Assembly: GCF_030817495.1 (NCBI RefSeq)
Contig: NZ_JAUSZK010000001.1
Span: forward strand, 2,769,001-2,833,000
Source of the DNA: Streptomyces sp. V3I7
GTDB lineage: Bacteria; Actinomycetota; Actinomycetes; Streptomycetales; Streptomycetaceae
Length of the DNA: 64,000 nt
Direction of reading: 5' to 3'
Of the stretch, positions 17,681-26,752 are shown in pieces (the stretch's first letter is position 1; each line of letters starts with the position of its first letter). Both the position numbers and the translations under genes were made by a program. The notes beneath the pieces were generated by a model, which had not been told where the DNA came from, ran no database searches, and was given only the letters and a program-made list of their open reading frames with translations.

Positions 17681-17873
17681 GTTCCCGTACGGCCGCTGGC
17701 AGGACTCGGCGTTGCGGCAGCCGGGGCTCGTGGTGACGAGCGGACATGACCGTAGACACGCGATCCGCCGAATTCCAAAGACGATCAGGGCTTCTGAGAC
17801 TCATCCCACACTTTCACCAAACGGGACATTTAACGCCTAAACGGGGCGTCAACTCCCGCCCCATTTCGCCCGT
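17681..17873. other. Upstream region of the riboswitch-controlled rpf gene
   Basis: These bases hold the likely promoter of the rpf transcript and the end of the next gene's transcript. The region is AT-richer near 17760-17830. No coding frame was seen. Confidence 0.4.
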
Positions 17874-18920
17874 TCAGGAATCGAAATGCAGGGTCTGACC
17901 GGGGGCGATGTGGCTCGGGTCGTCGCCGATGACCTTCTTGTTGCCGGCGTACAGCGCGCGCCATCCGCCGTCCACGTCAAGGGAGTCGGCGATGGACGCG
18001 AGGGAGTCACCCTCGCGGACGGTGTAGGCGTGCCGCCCGGCGGAGTGAGCATTCACCCCCTTCGCGTCACTCGTCCCGCTTTCCTCCGCGCTGACGCCAC
18101 GGTGCCGCCCGCCGCCGACCGACCCGGTGTCGACCAGGCTCCAAGTGCTGCCACTGCGCCACGCGTTGTCGGATTCTTCGGCGCCACGGGAGACCGAGGG
18201 CGAACCGTCGCCCGTCCGCGCCTCACTCTTCGCACCGGAAGACGACGACTTGCCGGACTTGCCCGCATTATCGGAGTCGGTCGAGCCGTCACCGACTGCC
18301 GCGTCACCCCTCGGTGAGTGCGAGTCCGACGGCGAGGCGTGAGACGCGGAATCGGACGCGGAGCTCTCACCCCGGGAGCCGGAGTCGCCGCCGGAGTCGG
18401 ATCCGGACGTCTCGCCGGGCGACAGCAGCGAGCCGAGCAGACCGTCCGAGCCGGAGGAGCCGGATGAGTCCGAGGAATCCGACGAATCGCCGGATTGGGA
18501 CGAACCATCCTTGGAGACGCCGGTGTCGACGTGGACCGAGCTGGAGTCGCTGCTGAGCCCGTAGAGCAGGGCACAGGTCGCCCAGCGCTTCGTGCCCTGG
18601 TCGGCGAGGATCTTCTCGGCCACGGCTATCTGCTGCGAACGGCTGGCCTCGTCGGGGCTCGTGGCGTACTGACCGCCGCCGTACTTGTCCCAGTCCTCCT
18701 GGGACATCTGAAGGCCGCCGAAGTAACCGTTGCCCGTGTTGGCGCTCCAGGAGCCGCCGCTCTCGCAGTCGGCCACCCTGTCCCACGTCGTGCCGTCCGC
18801 CGCGCTGGCACTGGCCGCGCCGAGCAGGGGGATGGCGATGGCAGAGCCGGTCACTCCGGCCGCGACGAGGAGAGCCGGAGCCTGACGGGGGCGACGGTGA
18901 CGACCGTTCCCGGAGATCAT
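17874..18920 (-). CDS. Second secreted Rpf-domain/LysM transglycosylase
   Basis: This 348-residue paralogue of the preceding rpf gene starts at the ATG at 18920 (MISGNGRHRRPRQ) with a signal peptide ending near the ASASAA site. The Rpf domain (about residues 40-120) keeps WDRVADCESGGSWSANTGNGYFGGLQM. It is followed by an unusually long Ser/Asp/Gly-rich linker (about 125-285) and a C-terminal LysM (about 295-348, YTVREGDSLASIADSL). The linker may span wall layers. No riboswitch was found upstream, so the two paralogues are probably regulated differently. From memory it sits in the position of S. coelicolor RpfC. Confidence 0.9.
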   Translation of the reverse strand: MISGNGRHRRPRQAPALLVAAGVTGSAIAIPLLGAASASAADGTTWDRVADCESGGSWSANTGNGYFGGLQMSQEDWDKYGGGQYATSPDEASRSQQIAVAEKILADQGTKRWATCALLYGLSSDSSSVHVDTGVSKDGSSQSGDSSDSSDSSGSSGSDGLLGSLLSPGETSGSDSGGDSGSRGESSASDSASHASPSDSHSPRGDAAVGDGSTDSDNAGKSGKSSSSGAKSEARTGDGSPSVSRGAEESDNAWRSGSTWSLVDTGSVGGGRHRGVSAEESGTSDAKGVNAHSAGRHAYTVREGDSLASIADSLDVDGGWRALYAGNKKVIGDDPSHIAPGQTLHFDS

Positions 18921-19161
18921 GCGGAAGCCTTTCGTGCGACGGCGTTGACCGGCGCGGCGAAAAAGGCGCACGTGCCGCGCTGACGAGTGAACGTATAGGC
19001 ACACGATCACTAGTCACAAGTTCGATGCGCAGAGATCACGTGAAGATCACAGCGCCTCCCACACAATCCCCCACCGGCCGCCGATATCCGGATACAGCGG
19101 ACTCCGTCACCCCCTCTCCATGCCCGCGCGGACGCCCGTCCGCTCCGGTTACGGTCGTGCT

Positions 19162-20400
19162 GTGAACGCCCCGAACACCGCCCCCGAACTCTTCACCTGG
19201 GAATTCGCCAGCGATCCCTACCCGGCCTACGCCTGGCTGCGCGAGCACGCCCCGGTCCACCGGACGCGGCTGCCCAGCGGGGTCGAGGCCTGGCTCGTGA
19301 CCCGGTACGCCGACGCCCGCCAGGCGCTCGCGGACAAGCGGCTGTCGAAGAACCCCGAGCACCATGCCGAGGACGCGCACGGCAAGAGCAAGACCGGCAT
19401 TCCGGGCGAGCGCAGTGCCAACCTCATGACGCATCTGCTCAACATCGACCCGCCGGACCACACCCGGCTGCGGCGGCTCGTCTCCAAGGCGTTCACTCCG
19501 CGCCGCGTCGCCGAATTCGAGCCCCGCGTCCAGGAGTTGACGGACGATCTGATCGACCGGTTCGCCTCCCGGGGCGAGGCCGACCTCATCCACGAGTTCG
19601 CCTTCCCCCTCCCCATCTACGCCATCTGCGACCTGCTCGGCGTCCCGCGCGAGGACCAGGACGACTTCCGCGACTGGGCCGGGATGATGATCCGGCACGG
19701 CGGCGGTCCGCGCGGTGGTGTCGCCCGGTCGGTGAAGAAGATCCGCGGCTACCTCGCCGACCTCATCCACCGCAAGCGCGGCGACCTAGGCGATGACCTC
19801 ATCTCGGGCCTGATCCGCGCCTCCGACCACGGCGAGCACCTCACCGAGAACGAGGCCGCCGCGATGTGCTTCGTGCTGCTGTTCGCCGGCTTCGAGACGA
19901 CCATCAACCTCATCGGCAACGGCATGTACGCCCTGCTGCGCCACCCCGAGCAGCGCGCCCGCCTCCAGGAGTCGATCGAGCGCGGCGAGTCCGCGCTGCT
20001 CGACACCGGGATCGAGGAACTGCTCCGCTTCGACGGCCCCGTGGAGCTGGCCACCTGGCGCTTCGCCACCGAGCCCCTCACCCTCGGCGGCCAGCGGATC
20101 GCCACGGGCGACCCGGTCCTGGTGGTCCTCGCTGCCGCCGACCGCGATCCCGCCCGCTTCACCGAGCCGGACACGCTCGACCTCTCCCGCAGCGACAACC
20201 CCCACCTCGGGTACGGACACGGCATCCACTACTGCCTCGGCGCACCCCTGGCCCGCCTCGAAGGCCGCACCGCCCTTGAGACGCTGCTGCGCCGGCTGCC
20301 CGACATCGAGCTGGCCGCCGACCCGGCCGAACTGCGCTGGCGCGGCGGCCTCATCATGCGGGGGCTGCGGGAGCTGCCGGTGCGGTTCACGTCCGAGTGA
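19162..20400 (+). CDS. Cytochrome P450
   Basis: This soluble class I bacterial P450 of about 412 residues is a monooxygenase needing ferredoxin and a reductase; its substrate is unknown. The I-helix oxygen-activation motif is FAGFETT and the K-helix ExxR is ELLR. The heme-binding loop is GYGHGIHYCLG with the axial Cys; the usual Phe at the start of this loop is Tyr. NIDPPDHTRLRRLVSKAFTPRR is the conserved C-helix region. The GTG at 19162 was chosen because the protein then begins VNAPNTAPELFTWEF; an ATG at 19120 is possible. It is monocistronic, and no ferredoxin gene is adjacent. Confidence 0.93.
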   Translation: MNAPNTAPELFTWEFASDPYPAYAWLREHAPVHRTRLPSGVEAWLVTRYADARQALADKRLSKNPEHHAEDAHGKSKTGIPGERSANLMTHLLNIDPPDHTRLRRLVSKAFTPRRVAEFEPRVQELTDDLIDRFASRGEADLIHEFAFPLPIYAICDLLGVPREDQDDFRDWAGMMIRHGGGPRGGVARSVKKIRGYLADLIHRKRGDLGDDLISGLIRASDHGEHLTENEAAAMCFVLLFAGFETTINLIGNGMYALLRHPEQRARLQESIERGESALLDTGIEELLRFDGPVELATWRFATEPLTLGGQRIATGDPVLVVLAAADRDPARFTEPDTLDLSRSDNPHLGYGHGIHYCLGAPLARLEGRTALETLLRRLPDIELAADPAELRWRGGLIMRGLRELPVRFTSE

Positions 20401-20468
20401 CGGGCCTCAATCGAGCCGTGAGCCATAAGCCGTGAGCCGTATGGACTCGGGGCCTCGTCCGATCGATA

Positions 20469-21464
20469 TCACCCCTCCACCTCCCTGATCGCGTCCCGGT
20501 AGGCGCGCGCCGCCGCTCTCAGGGCCGCCTCCGGGTCGACGCCCGCCGCCTCGGCCCGCGCCGCCAGCGCCAGCAGCTCGTAGCCGACGCCCTCGCCGCT
20601 CGGCAGCGGCACGTCCAGTCCGGCCGTCCGGACGCGGGAGGCGAGCTTCGCGGCGAGGGCGAGGCCGGGCTGGCCCAGGGGGACGCCGTCGGTCACCGAG
20701 GCGCGCTGCTTCTCCTCGGCCTTGGTGCGCAGCCAGTGCTCCTTGACGTCCTCGGGCGTCTCCGCCGACTCGTCGCCGAACACGTGCGGGTGGCGGTGGA
20801 TCAGCTTGGCGACGATGCCGCCGGCCACGTCGTCGATGGAGAACGGCTCCTCGGAGTCCTCCTCGGCGATACGGGAGTGGAAGACGACCTGGAGCAGGAC
20901 GTCGCCCAGCTCCTCCCTCAGCTCGTCGCGGTCGCCGGCCTCGATCGCCTCGACGAGTTCGTACGCCTCCTCGATGCCGTACTTCGCCAGGCCCTCGTGG
21001 GTCTGCCGGGACGACCAGGGGCACTCGGCGCGGATCCGGTCCATGACCTGGACAAGGTCGAGGAGGCGGGCGCCGGGCAGGTCGTAGGAGGCGGGGAGCA
21101 GCTCCAGCTCGGGCATCTGGACGCGGCCGGAGCCGGCCATGCGGGCCAGGCCGTCCGTGAGGACCGGTTCGCCCTCGCCCGTCGCCACGACCACCACCGT
21201 GTGCCCGCCGGTGCAGGCGTCCACCACCTCCTGCGCGGTCGGGGACGCCTCGTCCACGGTGATGCCGGCTTCGCGCAGATACGGCAGCTGCGGATGCGCG
21301 CTGTCCGCGCACAGCACGCGGTCGGCGGTGCGCAGGGCCTGCCAGGCGGGCCAGGACAGCAGGCCGGGGGCGACACGGTGGCTGGTGGTGAGCAGGACGA
21401 TGCGGCCGGGGGCGCTGTCCGGGCCCGGTTCCTGGGCGGAGCCTTCGAGGCTGGTGGTGTTCAC
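20469..21464 (-). CDS. mazG: Nucleoside triphosphate pyrophosphohydrolase MazG
   Basis: This protein of about 331 residues has an N-terminal Rossmann-like part (residues 15-110, resembling tetrapyrrole-methylase/YabN segments) and a C-terminal MazG domain. The MazG domain keeps the EEAYELVEAIE and ELREELGDVLLQVVFHS Mg-binding helices (EExxE and ExxD). It would hydrolyse NTPs and clear damaged nucleotides, or lower (p)ppGpp-type stress. Two starts are possible: GTG at 21464 with GAGG very close, or GTG at 21482 without a clear binding site. Confidence 0.88.
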   Translation of the reverse strand: MNTTSLEGSAQEPGPDSAPGRIVLLTTSHRVAPGLLSWPAWQALRTADRVLCADSAHPQLPYLREAGITVDEASPTAQEVVDACTGGHTVVVVATGEGEPVLTDGLARMAGSGRVQMPELELLPASYDLPGARLLDLVQVMDRIRAECPWSSRQTHEGLAKYGIEEAYELVEAIEAGDRDELREELGDVLLQVVFHSRIAEEDSEEPFSIDDVAGGIVAKLIHRHPHVFGDESAETPEDVKEHWLRTKAEEKQRASVTDGVPLGQPGLALAAKLASRVRTAGLDVPLPSGEGVGYELLALAARAEAAGVDPEAALRAAARAYRDAIREVEG

Positions 21465-21584
21465 GCCTCGAACGTAACGCACACCGACCGCCGGCCTCGG
21501 AAGTCGTCCACAGGCACGAGCCGATCATCAGACTCATCGGACAACATGCGACCAGTGATCGCCGGAGGGCCGGGACGGGGGCCT

Positions 21585-22241
21585 CTACCCGAACGCCGCC
21601 TGCGGCTGCGTCCCGCCGGAGGAGACCTCCCGGAGCCAGGGCGTCTTCGCGTCCACGCGGCTGCTCTTGGCCGCGTCCCAGGTGCCGTAGCGCGGGTTGA
21701 CGTCGATGCGGAGTTCGTCGGACGCGGTGGACAGGGCCTTCCAGAAGGCGGGCTGGGTGGTGTCCGTGCCGAGCTTCTGCGCGAGCTTCTGGGCCTCCAG
21801 CTGGAGGCGGAGGTTGTCGTCGAGCCGGCGCGGGGCGATGCCGTACTTCTGCAGCCAGGTCGTCTCCAGCGCCTTCGCGCCGCCGGCCTGCTGCTCCAGG
21901 CCGGTGCGCATCGTCTGGATCTCCTTGCGGGTCACGCTCACGCCGTGGTCACGGGCGGCGCGGCGCAGCACCTGGTCGAGGACCATGTTGTGCAGGGTGT
22001 CGCGGGTGAGGCCGCTGGTGGAGGCGAGGACCTGCTGGAACTGCGCCTCGTCCGGGACCGCGGCCCGCTGCGCGCGGCGTACCTCGTTGACCCTGCTCTC
22101 CAGGTGGGAGACGGAGATCCGTTGTCCGCCGACGACGGCTGCCGCGCCCGGATGCGCGTCGTTGCCGCAGGCGGTGAGCAGGGGGCCCGCCGCGAGGATC
22201 GCGGCGGACAGGACGAGCGCGGTGCGACGGCGGCGGTGCAA
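21585..22241 (-). CDS. SurA N-terminal domain lipoprotein
   Basis: This 218-residue putative extracytoplasmic chaperone carries a lipobox LLTAC (Cys near residue 23) after an Arg-rich N-terminus and hydrophobic core. Residues 45-140 follow the SurA-N pattern (VVGGQRISVSHLESRVNEVR ... LTRDTLHNMVLDQVLRRAARDHGVSVT). No PPIase domain is visible. The start appears to be TTG at 22241, because GGGAGG lies 5 bases upstream and the encoded protein then opens with a perfect signal peptide. It lies between mazG and the BMP-like gene on the same strand. Confidence 0.87.
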   Translation of the reverse strand: MHRRRRTALVLSAAILAAGPLLTACGNDAHPGAAAVVGGQRISVSHLESRVNEVRRAQRAAVPDEAQFQQVLASTSGLTRDTLHNMVLDQVLRRAARDHGVSVTRKEIQTMRTGLEQQAGGAKALETTWLQKYGIAPRRLDDNLRLQLEAQKLAQKLGTDTTQPAFWKALSTASDELRIDVNPRYGTWDAAKSSRVDAKTPWLREVSSGGTQPQAAFG

Positions 22242-22364
22242 GGAGACCTCCCGAGGAGATTGTGCGACGGTGCACAAGGTCTTGCGATGATCGATGGTAG
22301 AGAGGGGACCGGCTCCGGCCAACCCATTCGACCAACGATTCCCGGGGTGTTCGGGTACCGCTCC

Positions 22365-22997
22365 TCAGCCTCTCGCGTCCACCGCCCGCTCCACGGAGGC
22401 GGCGACGGCGGCGCGCAGGCCGTGGCCGACACGAACGGCAGCCACATTCTCGCCGCCCTTGGTGTCGGCCTTGCCGCCGACGAGGACGAAGCCCACCTTC
22501 CGGTACTGCGGCGCGGTCTGCCCCACCGCCGCGACCTCGGGCCGGCCGACGGCGAGCACGACCTCGCAGGAGCGCTGGAGCATTCCGTTGAGGAACGGCC
22601 GCGCGTTGCCGGTGCTCTGCTCCCCCATCACCGATGTGTAGCTCACGCGCGCGTGGGTCTTGAGAGAGGCGTCCTGCATGCCCTGCCAGACCGTGGCGGC
22701 CGGCGTTCCCGCGGCGATGCCCTTCTCGCCGGTGAGCAGGCAGGCGTCGACCTCCGTGTAGTGCCGCGCGCGCGTGTCGGGGATCGGAGGCCGGTCGTCA
22801 CCCCCGAAGAGGAGGTAGCCGCCCACCACAAGGGCGGCGACGACGATCAGCGCGCCGCCCGCCAGCGCGATGGTTCGTCCGCTCAACGACCGGAGCCACA
22901 CGACCGCGGCCCGCCCCATTGCGGCGAGCCGCCCCGTCGTTGTCTCTGCCTGCCGGGCGGAACGCGCCTGCGACACCTGTCGGACCTGCTTGGTCAC
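22365..22997 (-). CDS. BMP-like membrane-anchored protein
   Basis: This 210-residue protein has a charged N-terminus, one TM helix (about residues 41-65, GRTIALAGGALIVVAALVVGGYLLF) and an extracytoplasmic part. The latter resembles a shortened basic membrane protein/ABC substrate-binding fold (VDACLLTGEKGIA, ATVWQGMQDAS, VVLAVGRPEVAAV, VGFVLVGG). It is about half the length of a full BMP lipoprotein and no ABC permease is adjacent, so its function is uncertain. Confidence 0.7.
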   Translation of the reverse strand: MTKQVRQVSQARSARQAETTTGRLAAMGRAAVVWLRSLSGRTIALAGGALIVVAALVVGGYLLFGGDDRPPIPDTRARHYTEVDACLLTGEKGIAAGTPAATVWQGMQDASLKTHARVSYTSVMGEQSTGNARPFLNGMLQRSCEVVLAVGRPEVAAVGQTAPQYRKVGFVLVGGKADTKGGENVAAVRVGHGLRAAVAASVERAVDARG

Positions 22998-23022
22998 TGT
23001 TGCTTGCCTGCTTTCGTGCCCA

Positions 23023-23054
23023 CGTACGTATCAGTGCTCGTACGTATCAGTGCT
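23023..23054. repeat. Two 16-bp tandem repeats at a gene end
   Basis: cgtacgtatcagtgct occurs twice in succession; the second copy contains the stop codon of the small membrane-protein gene. The cagtgctgcgg portion also occurs in the 17-bp repeats at 14443-14510. Confidence 0.8.
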
Positions 23055-23376
23055 GCGGTATCTGCCGCGCCGGCCCGGGCCAGAGCCTCCACGCGTGCAG
23101 CGAGGCTCCCGCCATCGACAGCAGGATCAGCAGCAGGTCGGCGGCGAACAGCACCCCGTGCGTGTCGACCGGGGTGAGCGCGAGCTCGGCGATCCAGGCC
23201 GCCAGCACCGCGCTGAACCCCGCGAAGGCCCACCAGTCGCCGCGGCCGCGCCGCCGCAGGGCGAGGAGGAGGGACGGTACGGGGCACAGCAGTCCGAGGC
23301 TGAGCAGGGGCAGCGCAGCCGCCCCCGCCCGTGCGGCGAACCGCCGGAGTGCCGGCCCGGTGACGACGACGCTCAT
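23047..23376 (-). CDS. Small membrane protein of unknown function
   Basis: This 109-residue protein starts at ATG 23376 with GAGGAG upstream. Three or four hydrophobic segments cover most of the length (residues 18-40, 48-66, 74-95). It has no family motif I recognise. It is in line with the DUF1906 gene upstream and the BMP-like gene downstream on the same strand. Confidence 0.7.
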   Translation of the reverse strand: MSVVVTGPALRRFAARAGAAALPLLSLGLLCPVPSLLLALRRRGRGDWWAFAGFSAVLAAWIAELALTPVDTHGVLFAADLLLILLSMAGASLHAWRLWPGPARQIPQH

Positions 23377-23440
23377 CGCTGCTCCTCTTGTCCGACGGCC
23401 CTGTTGGAGGGATTGGGTCTGGGCGGACTCAGCCGCGAAC

Positions 23441-24280
23441 TCAGCCGACGATGGCGACCGGAGCGTCCCAGGCGTCCCGGTCCACGGTGATCGTGTAACC
23501 GCCGCGGGATTCCTTGCTGTTGACCATGTACTGGTGTCCACGGCTGTGGTTGGTGAACTGGGTGGAGCCCCACGGCCAGTCCGACGTCGTGGTGTTGGTC
23601 TTGTCCCACAGTGCGTACCAGAGGTTGCCCGGCAGGTCCGTCTTGTCGGTCGCGGTGGCGATCGCCTTGGCGCTGGAGCTGGTGAAGCCGTAGTAGCCGC
23701 TGCGGTACGTCTTGGCGCGCAGCGCCTTGTCGAAGGAGCGCACGTACGTCAACACGGCGTCGTTGCACGCCGTGTTGGTGATGTCGTACGGCTCCATGTC
23801 GAGGTAGACCGGGCTGCCGGCCGTCATGCCGAGCGCCGCCGCCTTGGCCACGGCGTCGTTGCCGTCGCTCGTACCGAGGGACGCGGCCGTGGAGGCGGTC
23901 AGCTTCTCGGGGTTGGAGCTGGTCTGGCAGGGCGGCTGGGCGCCGACGTAGATCGGAATGAGCTTGAAACCGAGCGAGTTGACCGACTTCACCCAGGACG
24001 CGGTGAGGTTGGGCTGGTTGCAACCGCGGTTCTGGCCGCCGACGTAGACCGCGGCCGCGCCGTAGAAGCCGGTGTGCCAGGCCTTCATCGCACTCAGGGA
24101 GGGAGCGGTGCAGGTGTCGAAGGCGCGCCCGGTGAAGGTCTTCTGCGCCGGCCACGTGGTGGCGGCCATCGAGCTCTGCGCCGCGATGCCGGCGCCCGCG
24201 ACGACGGCGGCACCGGCCGTCGCCCACGCGACGTAACGGCCCTTCTTGGACAACCGGTGACTGGACAATCCCCACCCCAT
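23441..24280 (-). CDS. Secreted DUF1906 glycoside-hydrolase-like protein
   Basis: This 279-residue secreted protein has a signal peptide (residues 1-40, MGWGLSSHRLSKKG ... SSMAA). Its DUF1906 domain (about 45-278) opens GRAFDTCTAPSLSAMKAW and continues GFYGAAAVYVGGQNRGC, FKLIPIYVGAQPPC and GSPVYLDMEPY, then TYVRSFDKAL. This (beta/alpha)8-like domain is related to GH25-type muramidases; the acidic pair in YLDMEPY is the candidate active site. No Shine-Dalgarno sequence precedes the ATG at 24280, so it may be leaderless or use a nearby TTG after GGGGTGGGGA. Confidence 0.9.
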   Translation of the reverse strand: MGWGLSSHRLSKKGRYVAWATAGAAVVAGAGIAAQSSMAATTWPAQKTFTGRAFDTCTAPSLSAMKAWHTGFYGAAAVYVGGQNRGCNQPNLTASWVKSVNSLGFKLIPIYVGAQPPCQTSSNPEKLTASTAASLGTSDGNDAVAKAAALGMTAGSPVYLDMEPYDITNTACNDAVLTYVRSFDKALRAKTYRSGYYGFTSSSAKAIATATDKTDLPGNLWYALWDKTNTTTSDWPWGSTQFTNHSRGHQYMVNSKESRGGYTITVDRDAWDAPVAIVG

Positions 24281-24544
24281 TCACGATGACGGCGCACGAC
24301 GCGCAGCGGGCGCGTCCACCGACGACGATGTAGTTGCTCCGGATCGGCGCTTGACGCGTTCCTGACCTGCGGAGCGGATCGCAAGGTAACCGACGTTGTC
24401 ACCGCGCGCGGGAAACTTCAGCCCCGGGAGTTCACAAGTTTTCCCCAAGGGGCAGTAAATCTTCAGAGATCGCCAGATGTGCCGACTGCCTGTCGACCGA
24501 GGTGCAGAGACGAACAGCAGGCCCGCTCGTCGTAGAGGAAACCC

Positions 24545-24835
24545 TCAGACTCCCCAACGGCTCCAGAGTGTGTGCTGCCAATCATCGGAGTTGGGGCCGG
24601 GGCGGGTCACTGACGGCAGTGGTCCCGGGGCCGTCTCGATGAGGTGGACCAGCGACCACGCGACGCCGAAGCAGTCGTCCGGGCCGAAGCAGGTGGCCAG
24701 CGCATGCGCTTCCTCCGTCGTGACAGGCCGACGGATGGCCTCGAGCTGCCTGACCCGTCGCTCGATCTCCCCCTCGTCGCCGTCGTCATCAGGCAAGAGG
24801 CCATCAGCGACAAACGTCTGCACTTCGGCTCTCAT
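24545..24835 (-). CDS. Small acidic protein of unknown function (accessory)
   Basis: This soluble protein of about 96 residues, read from ATG 24835 (MRAEVQTFVADGLLPDD), is Asp/Glu-rich at the start. It contains RRPVTTEEAHALATCFGPDDCFGVAWSLVHLIETAPG near the end. I do not recognise it. Its size, charge and position in a row of immunity-type genes suggest an orphan immunity protein, but nothing in the sequence proves that. An in-frame start at 24871 would add 12 residues. Confidence 0.55.
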   Translation of the reverse strand: MRAEVQTFVADGLLPDDDGDEGEIERRVRQLEAIRRPVTTEEAHALATCFGPDDCFGVAWSLVHLIETAPGPLPSVTRPGPNSDDWQHTLWSRWGV

Positions 24836-24957
24836 CCAGCCATGATCAGCCGCGAAACCCCGGCGTAGCAAGCGTGGGGAGGGCTGGCTAGCACTCCAGC
24901 CTTAGATCGTGATCACGAGTGGCTGTGGCGGGCTCGTCAGTTCACTACGGAGAGGGC

Positions 24958-25539
24958 TTACTGTCCGCCGAGTCGGAGTACAGCAACCACGTACAGGCTC
25001 CCGGCCACGGTCAGAAGCAGAAAGGCGAGAACGGTATGGGCGACGAGTCCTCCTGCGGCAAGGCCCAGATGCGCCCGGGCCGCACGGCTCACATGGGGTC
25101 TGGTGACACCTCGCGCGGCGTTCGCGTCCGCCTTCTCGATCGCTCGGCGTAGTTTCCTGCGGCTTCTCTCGGTCGTGATACCCAGGCGCGCACCGTCGGC
25201 GTCGCGCACCAACAGGGTCCGGTACGCGCTGCCGTACGAGAAGGTCGTCAGCAGTCGGACTGAGGTGATCCGGTTGAGGTCGACGGACCGCTCGCCGGTC
25301 AAGGTGCGCGCAGTCAGGTGGGACGAAGAGTGCCGGAACGGGGCTCGCTCCTCGCACAGTGCGGGCAGGAAGATGGCGCTGGCGATCACTGACAGCAGTC
25401 CGAGCACGATGGGTGTGCCTTCTGGGGCTACCTCCACCCTGGCCAGTCCGTAGCCACCGAGAGGCAGCAGAAGAACCGTCACCGCCAGACCCGATCCCAT
25501 GCGTGCACGTGCCACGCTGCGGGTTGTGGTTCCTTCCAC
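24958..25539 (-). CDS. Membrane protein with PH-like domain, unknown function
   Basis: This 193-residue protein has two N-terminal TM helices (about residues 15-34 and 43-60), a beta-rich soluble middle (75-130) and a C-terminal TM helix (about 160-185). The middle (ARTLTGERSVDLNRITSVRLL, then YRTLLVRDADGARLGI) has the alternating pattern of bacterial PH/YdbS-type domains. It may be a toxin-immunity membrane protein or a general envelope protein. It belongs to the accessory block. Confidence 0.65.
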   Translation of the reverse strand: MEGTTTRSVARARMGSGLAVTVLLLPLGGYGLARVEVAPEGTPIVLGLLSVIASAIFLPALCEERAPFRHSSSHLTARTLTGERSVDLNRITSVRLLTTFSYGSAYRTLLVRDADGARLGITTERSRRKLRRAIEKADANAARGVTRPHVSRAARAHLGLAAGGLVAHTVLAFLLLTVAGSLYVVAVLRLGGQ

Positions 25540-25608
25540 TGATGCCCCCGTTTCTGTTGGCGGACATCAGCATGCATGCACGGCGGGCCTCTGCACATTG
25601 CCGGGTCT

Positions 25609-25761
25609 TCAAAGTTGAGCGGTGCGGAGGTGTCCGCGGGCTCGGCGGGTGGTGACGCAGCGTGTCCACAGCCGCTGGTTGTCAGCGTTGCGAAAGGCGA
25701 ACGCGTTGCGGGCGACGAGCCTGATCACGCTGTTGATCCCTTCTCCCCTGGCGTTCGCCTG
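25609..25761 (-). pseudogene. C-terminal remnant of a DDE transposase (ISL3-like)
   Basis: The minus strand reads QANARGEGINSVIRLV, ARNAFAFRNADNQRLWTRC, VTTRRARGHLRTAQL and then a stop, preceded by an in-frame TGA. The EGINSVIRLVARNAFAFRN pattern is typical of the C-terminus of ISL3-type transposases, from memory. Only about 50 codons remain, so this is a scar of an insertion sequence. Confidence 0.75.
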
Positions 25762-25942
25762 TCAGGTCAATCATCAAGCGTGACGCCTGGGAAGCGGTGA
25801 AAGCGAACTGCTGTATCCGTCAGTGGAGCCGGGACGAGTCATTCCAGCGTCCTCTAAGGAAGTCGAGCACTTCAGTGGCGAACACCAGGCGATCTGCGAT
25901 GGATTCACCTCTACGCGTTGCCCGCGTTCTCATGAGACGCGT

Positions 25943-25973
25943 GAGGGCCCGCCGGATGATCCGGCGGGCCCTC
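25943..25973 (-). terminator. Terminator of orphan immunity gene
   Basis: gagggcccgccgga/tccggcgggccctc is a perfect 14-bp stem with a 3-base loop, 15 bases past the stop codon. Confidence 0.8.
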
Positions 25974-25987
25974 CGGCGAGGTCGGCA

Positions 25988-26713
25988 TCAGCGGATTACC
26001 TCAGCCCCCCATGCGGAGATCTCCCCTGCTGACATGGCCAGTTGGAGTTCTCCGCATGTGACACGCCACAGCCCGTCCCATCGAACGTCCCACTGTTCAT
26101 TCCGATGATTCCAGAGCTGAAGGTAGGCACCCTCAACACCTTCCAGGAGCCGCAACTCGTGCACCAGGTAGTCAGGCGAAATGAACACGGGCTGTTCACC
26201 GATCGTCCCGGCACCTGTCTTCGGATTGTCGAAGCGGACCAGCACGTAAGGGCTGGGCTCACGATTCATGTCCGAAGACCTGAGCATACGGCCGTACCGC
26301 TCGGCGGCCTGGTCGACCGATTCGGCACCCGAAATTTCGACGGAATATCCAGGAAACACCCCGAATACGACCTCGTTGAGGCCCGGATCCTTCGGGAAGA
26401 GCCGGTGAGCCTCCGGCCTGACGCGGCCGACCGCATCAAACTCCCGACCCGCCCACGAGAAGCCGGTCAATGCGATCAACGGTTCAGGCCGACCGATGAC
26501 CTCGTCCTCGCGCTCGCGCACAAAGTCAAGGACAGCACGGCACATTTCCGCGTCGTACGAGTCCTTGGTGTTCAGCCTGAACGCATGCCGGCGGTCCGAG
26601 CTCAGAGCCGCCAGCAGTACGAACCCGGGGGCAGGGGACCACTCCCAGGCGTCCGGGACGCCCGGGAGTGGCACTGCGTTGGGGAGCGCGGACAGCTTCG
26701 CAGCAATGTCCAT
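25988..26713 (-). CDS. Orphan immunity-like protein beside an Rhs remnant
   Basis: This 241-residue soluble protein, read from ATG 26713 (MDIAAKLSALPNAVPLPG), has a mixed alpha/beta pattern with repeated aromatic patches (AWEWSPAPGF, ALTGFSWAGREF, YLQLWNHRNEQWDVRWDGLWRV). There is no signal peptide, TM helix or catalytic motif. I do not recognise the family. It starts only about 40 bases after the last Rhs core codon of a remnant (26753-27006) on the same strand, the position an immunity gene takes after a toxin tip. No strong ribosome-binding site precedes it, consistent with past coupling to a lost upstream gene. Confidence 0.7.
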   Translation of the reverse strand: MDIAAKLSALPNAVPLPGVPDAWEWSPAPGFVLLAALSSDRRHAFRLNTKDSYDAEMCRAVLDFVREREDEVIGRPEPLIALTGFSWAGREFDAVGRVRPEAHRLFPKDPGLNEVVFGVFPGYSVEISGAESVDQAAERYGRMLRSSDMNREPSPYVLVRFDNPKTGAGTIGEQPVFISPDYLVHELRLLEGVEGAYLQLWNHRNEQWDVRWDGLWRVTCGELQLAMSAGEISAWGAEVIR

Positions 26714-26752
26714 GGTCAAACTTAACCAGCTTTCCGCTAGCGCGTGTAGTCG

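Larger units (their letters stand above)
25540..25987. other. Accessory intergenic region with a transposase scar
   Basis: Apart from the transposase remnant (25609-25761) and the hairpin at 25943-25973, no coding frame was supported here. Confidence 0.5.
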
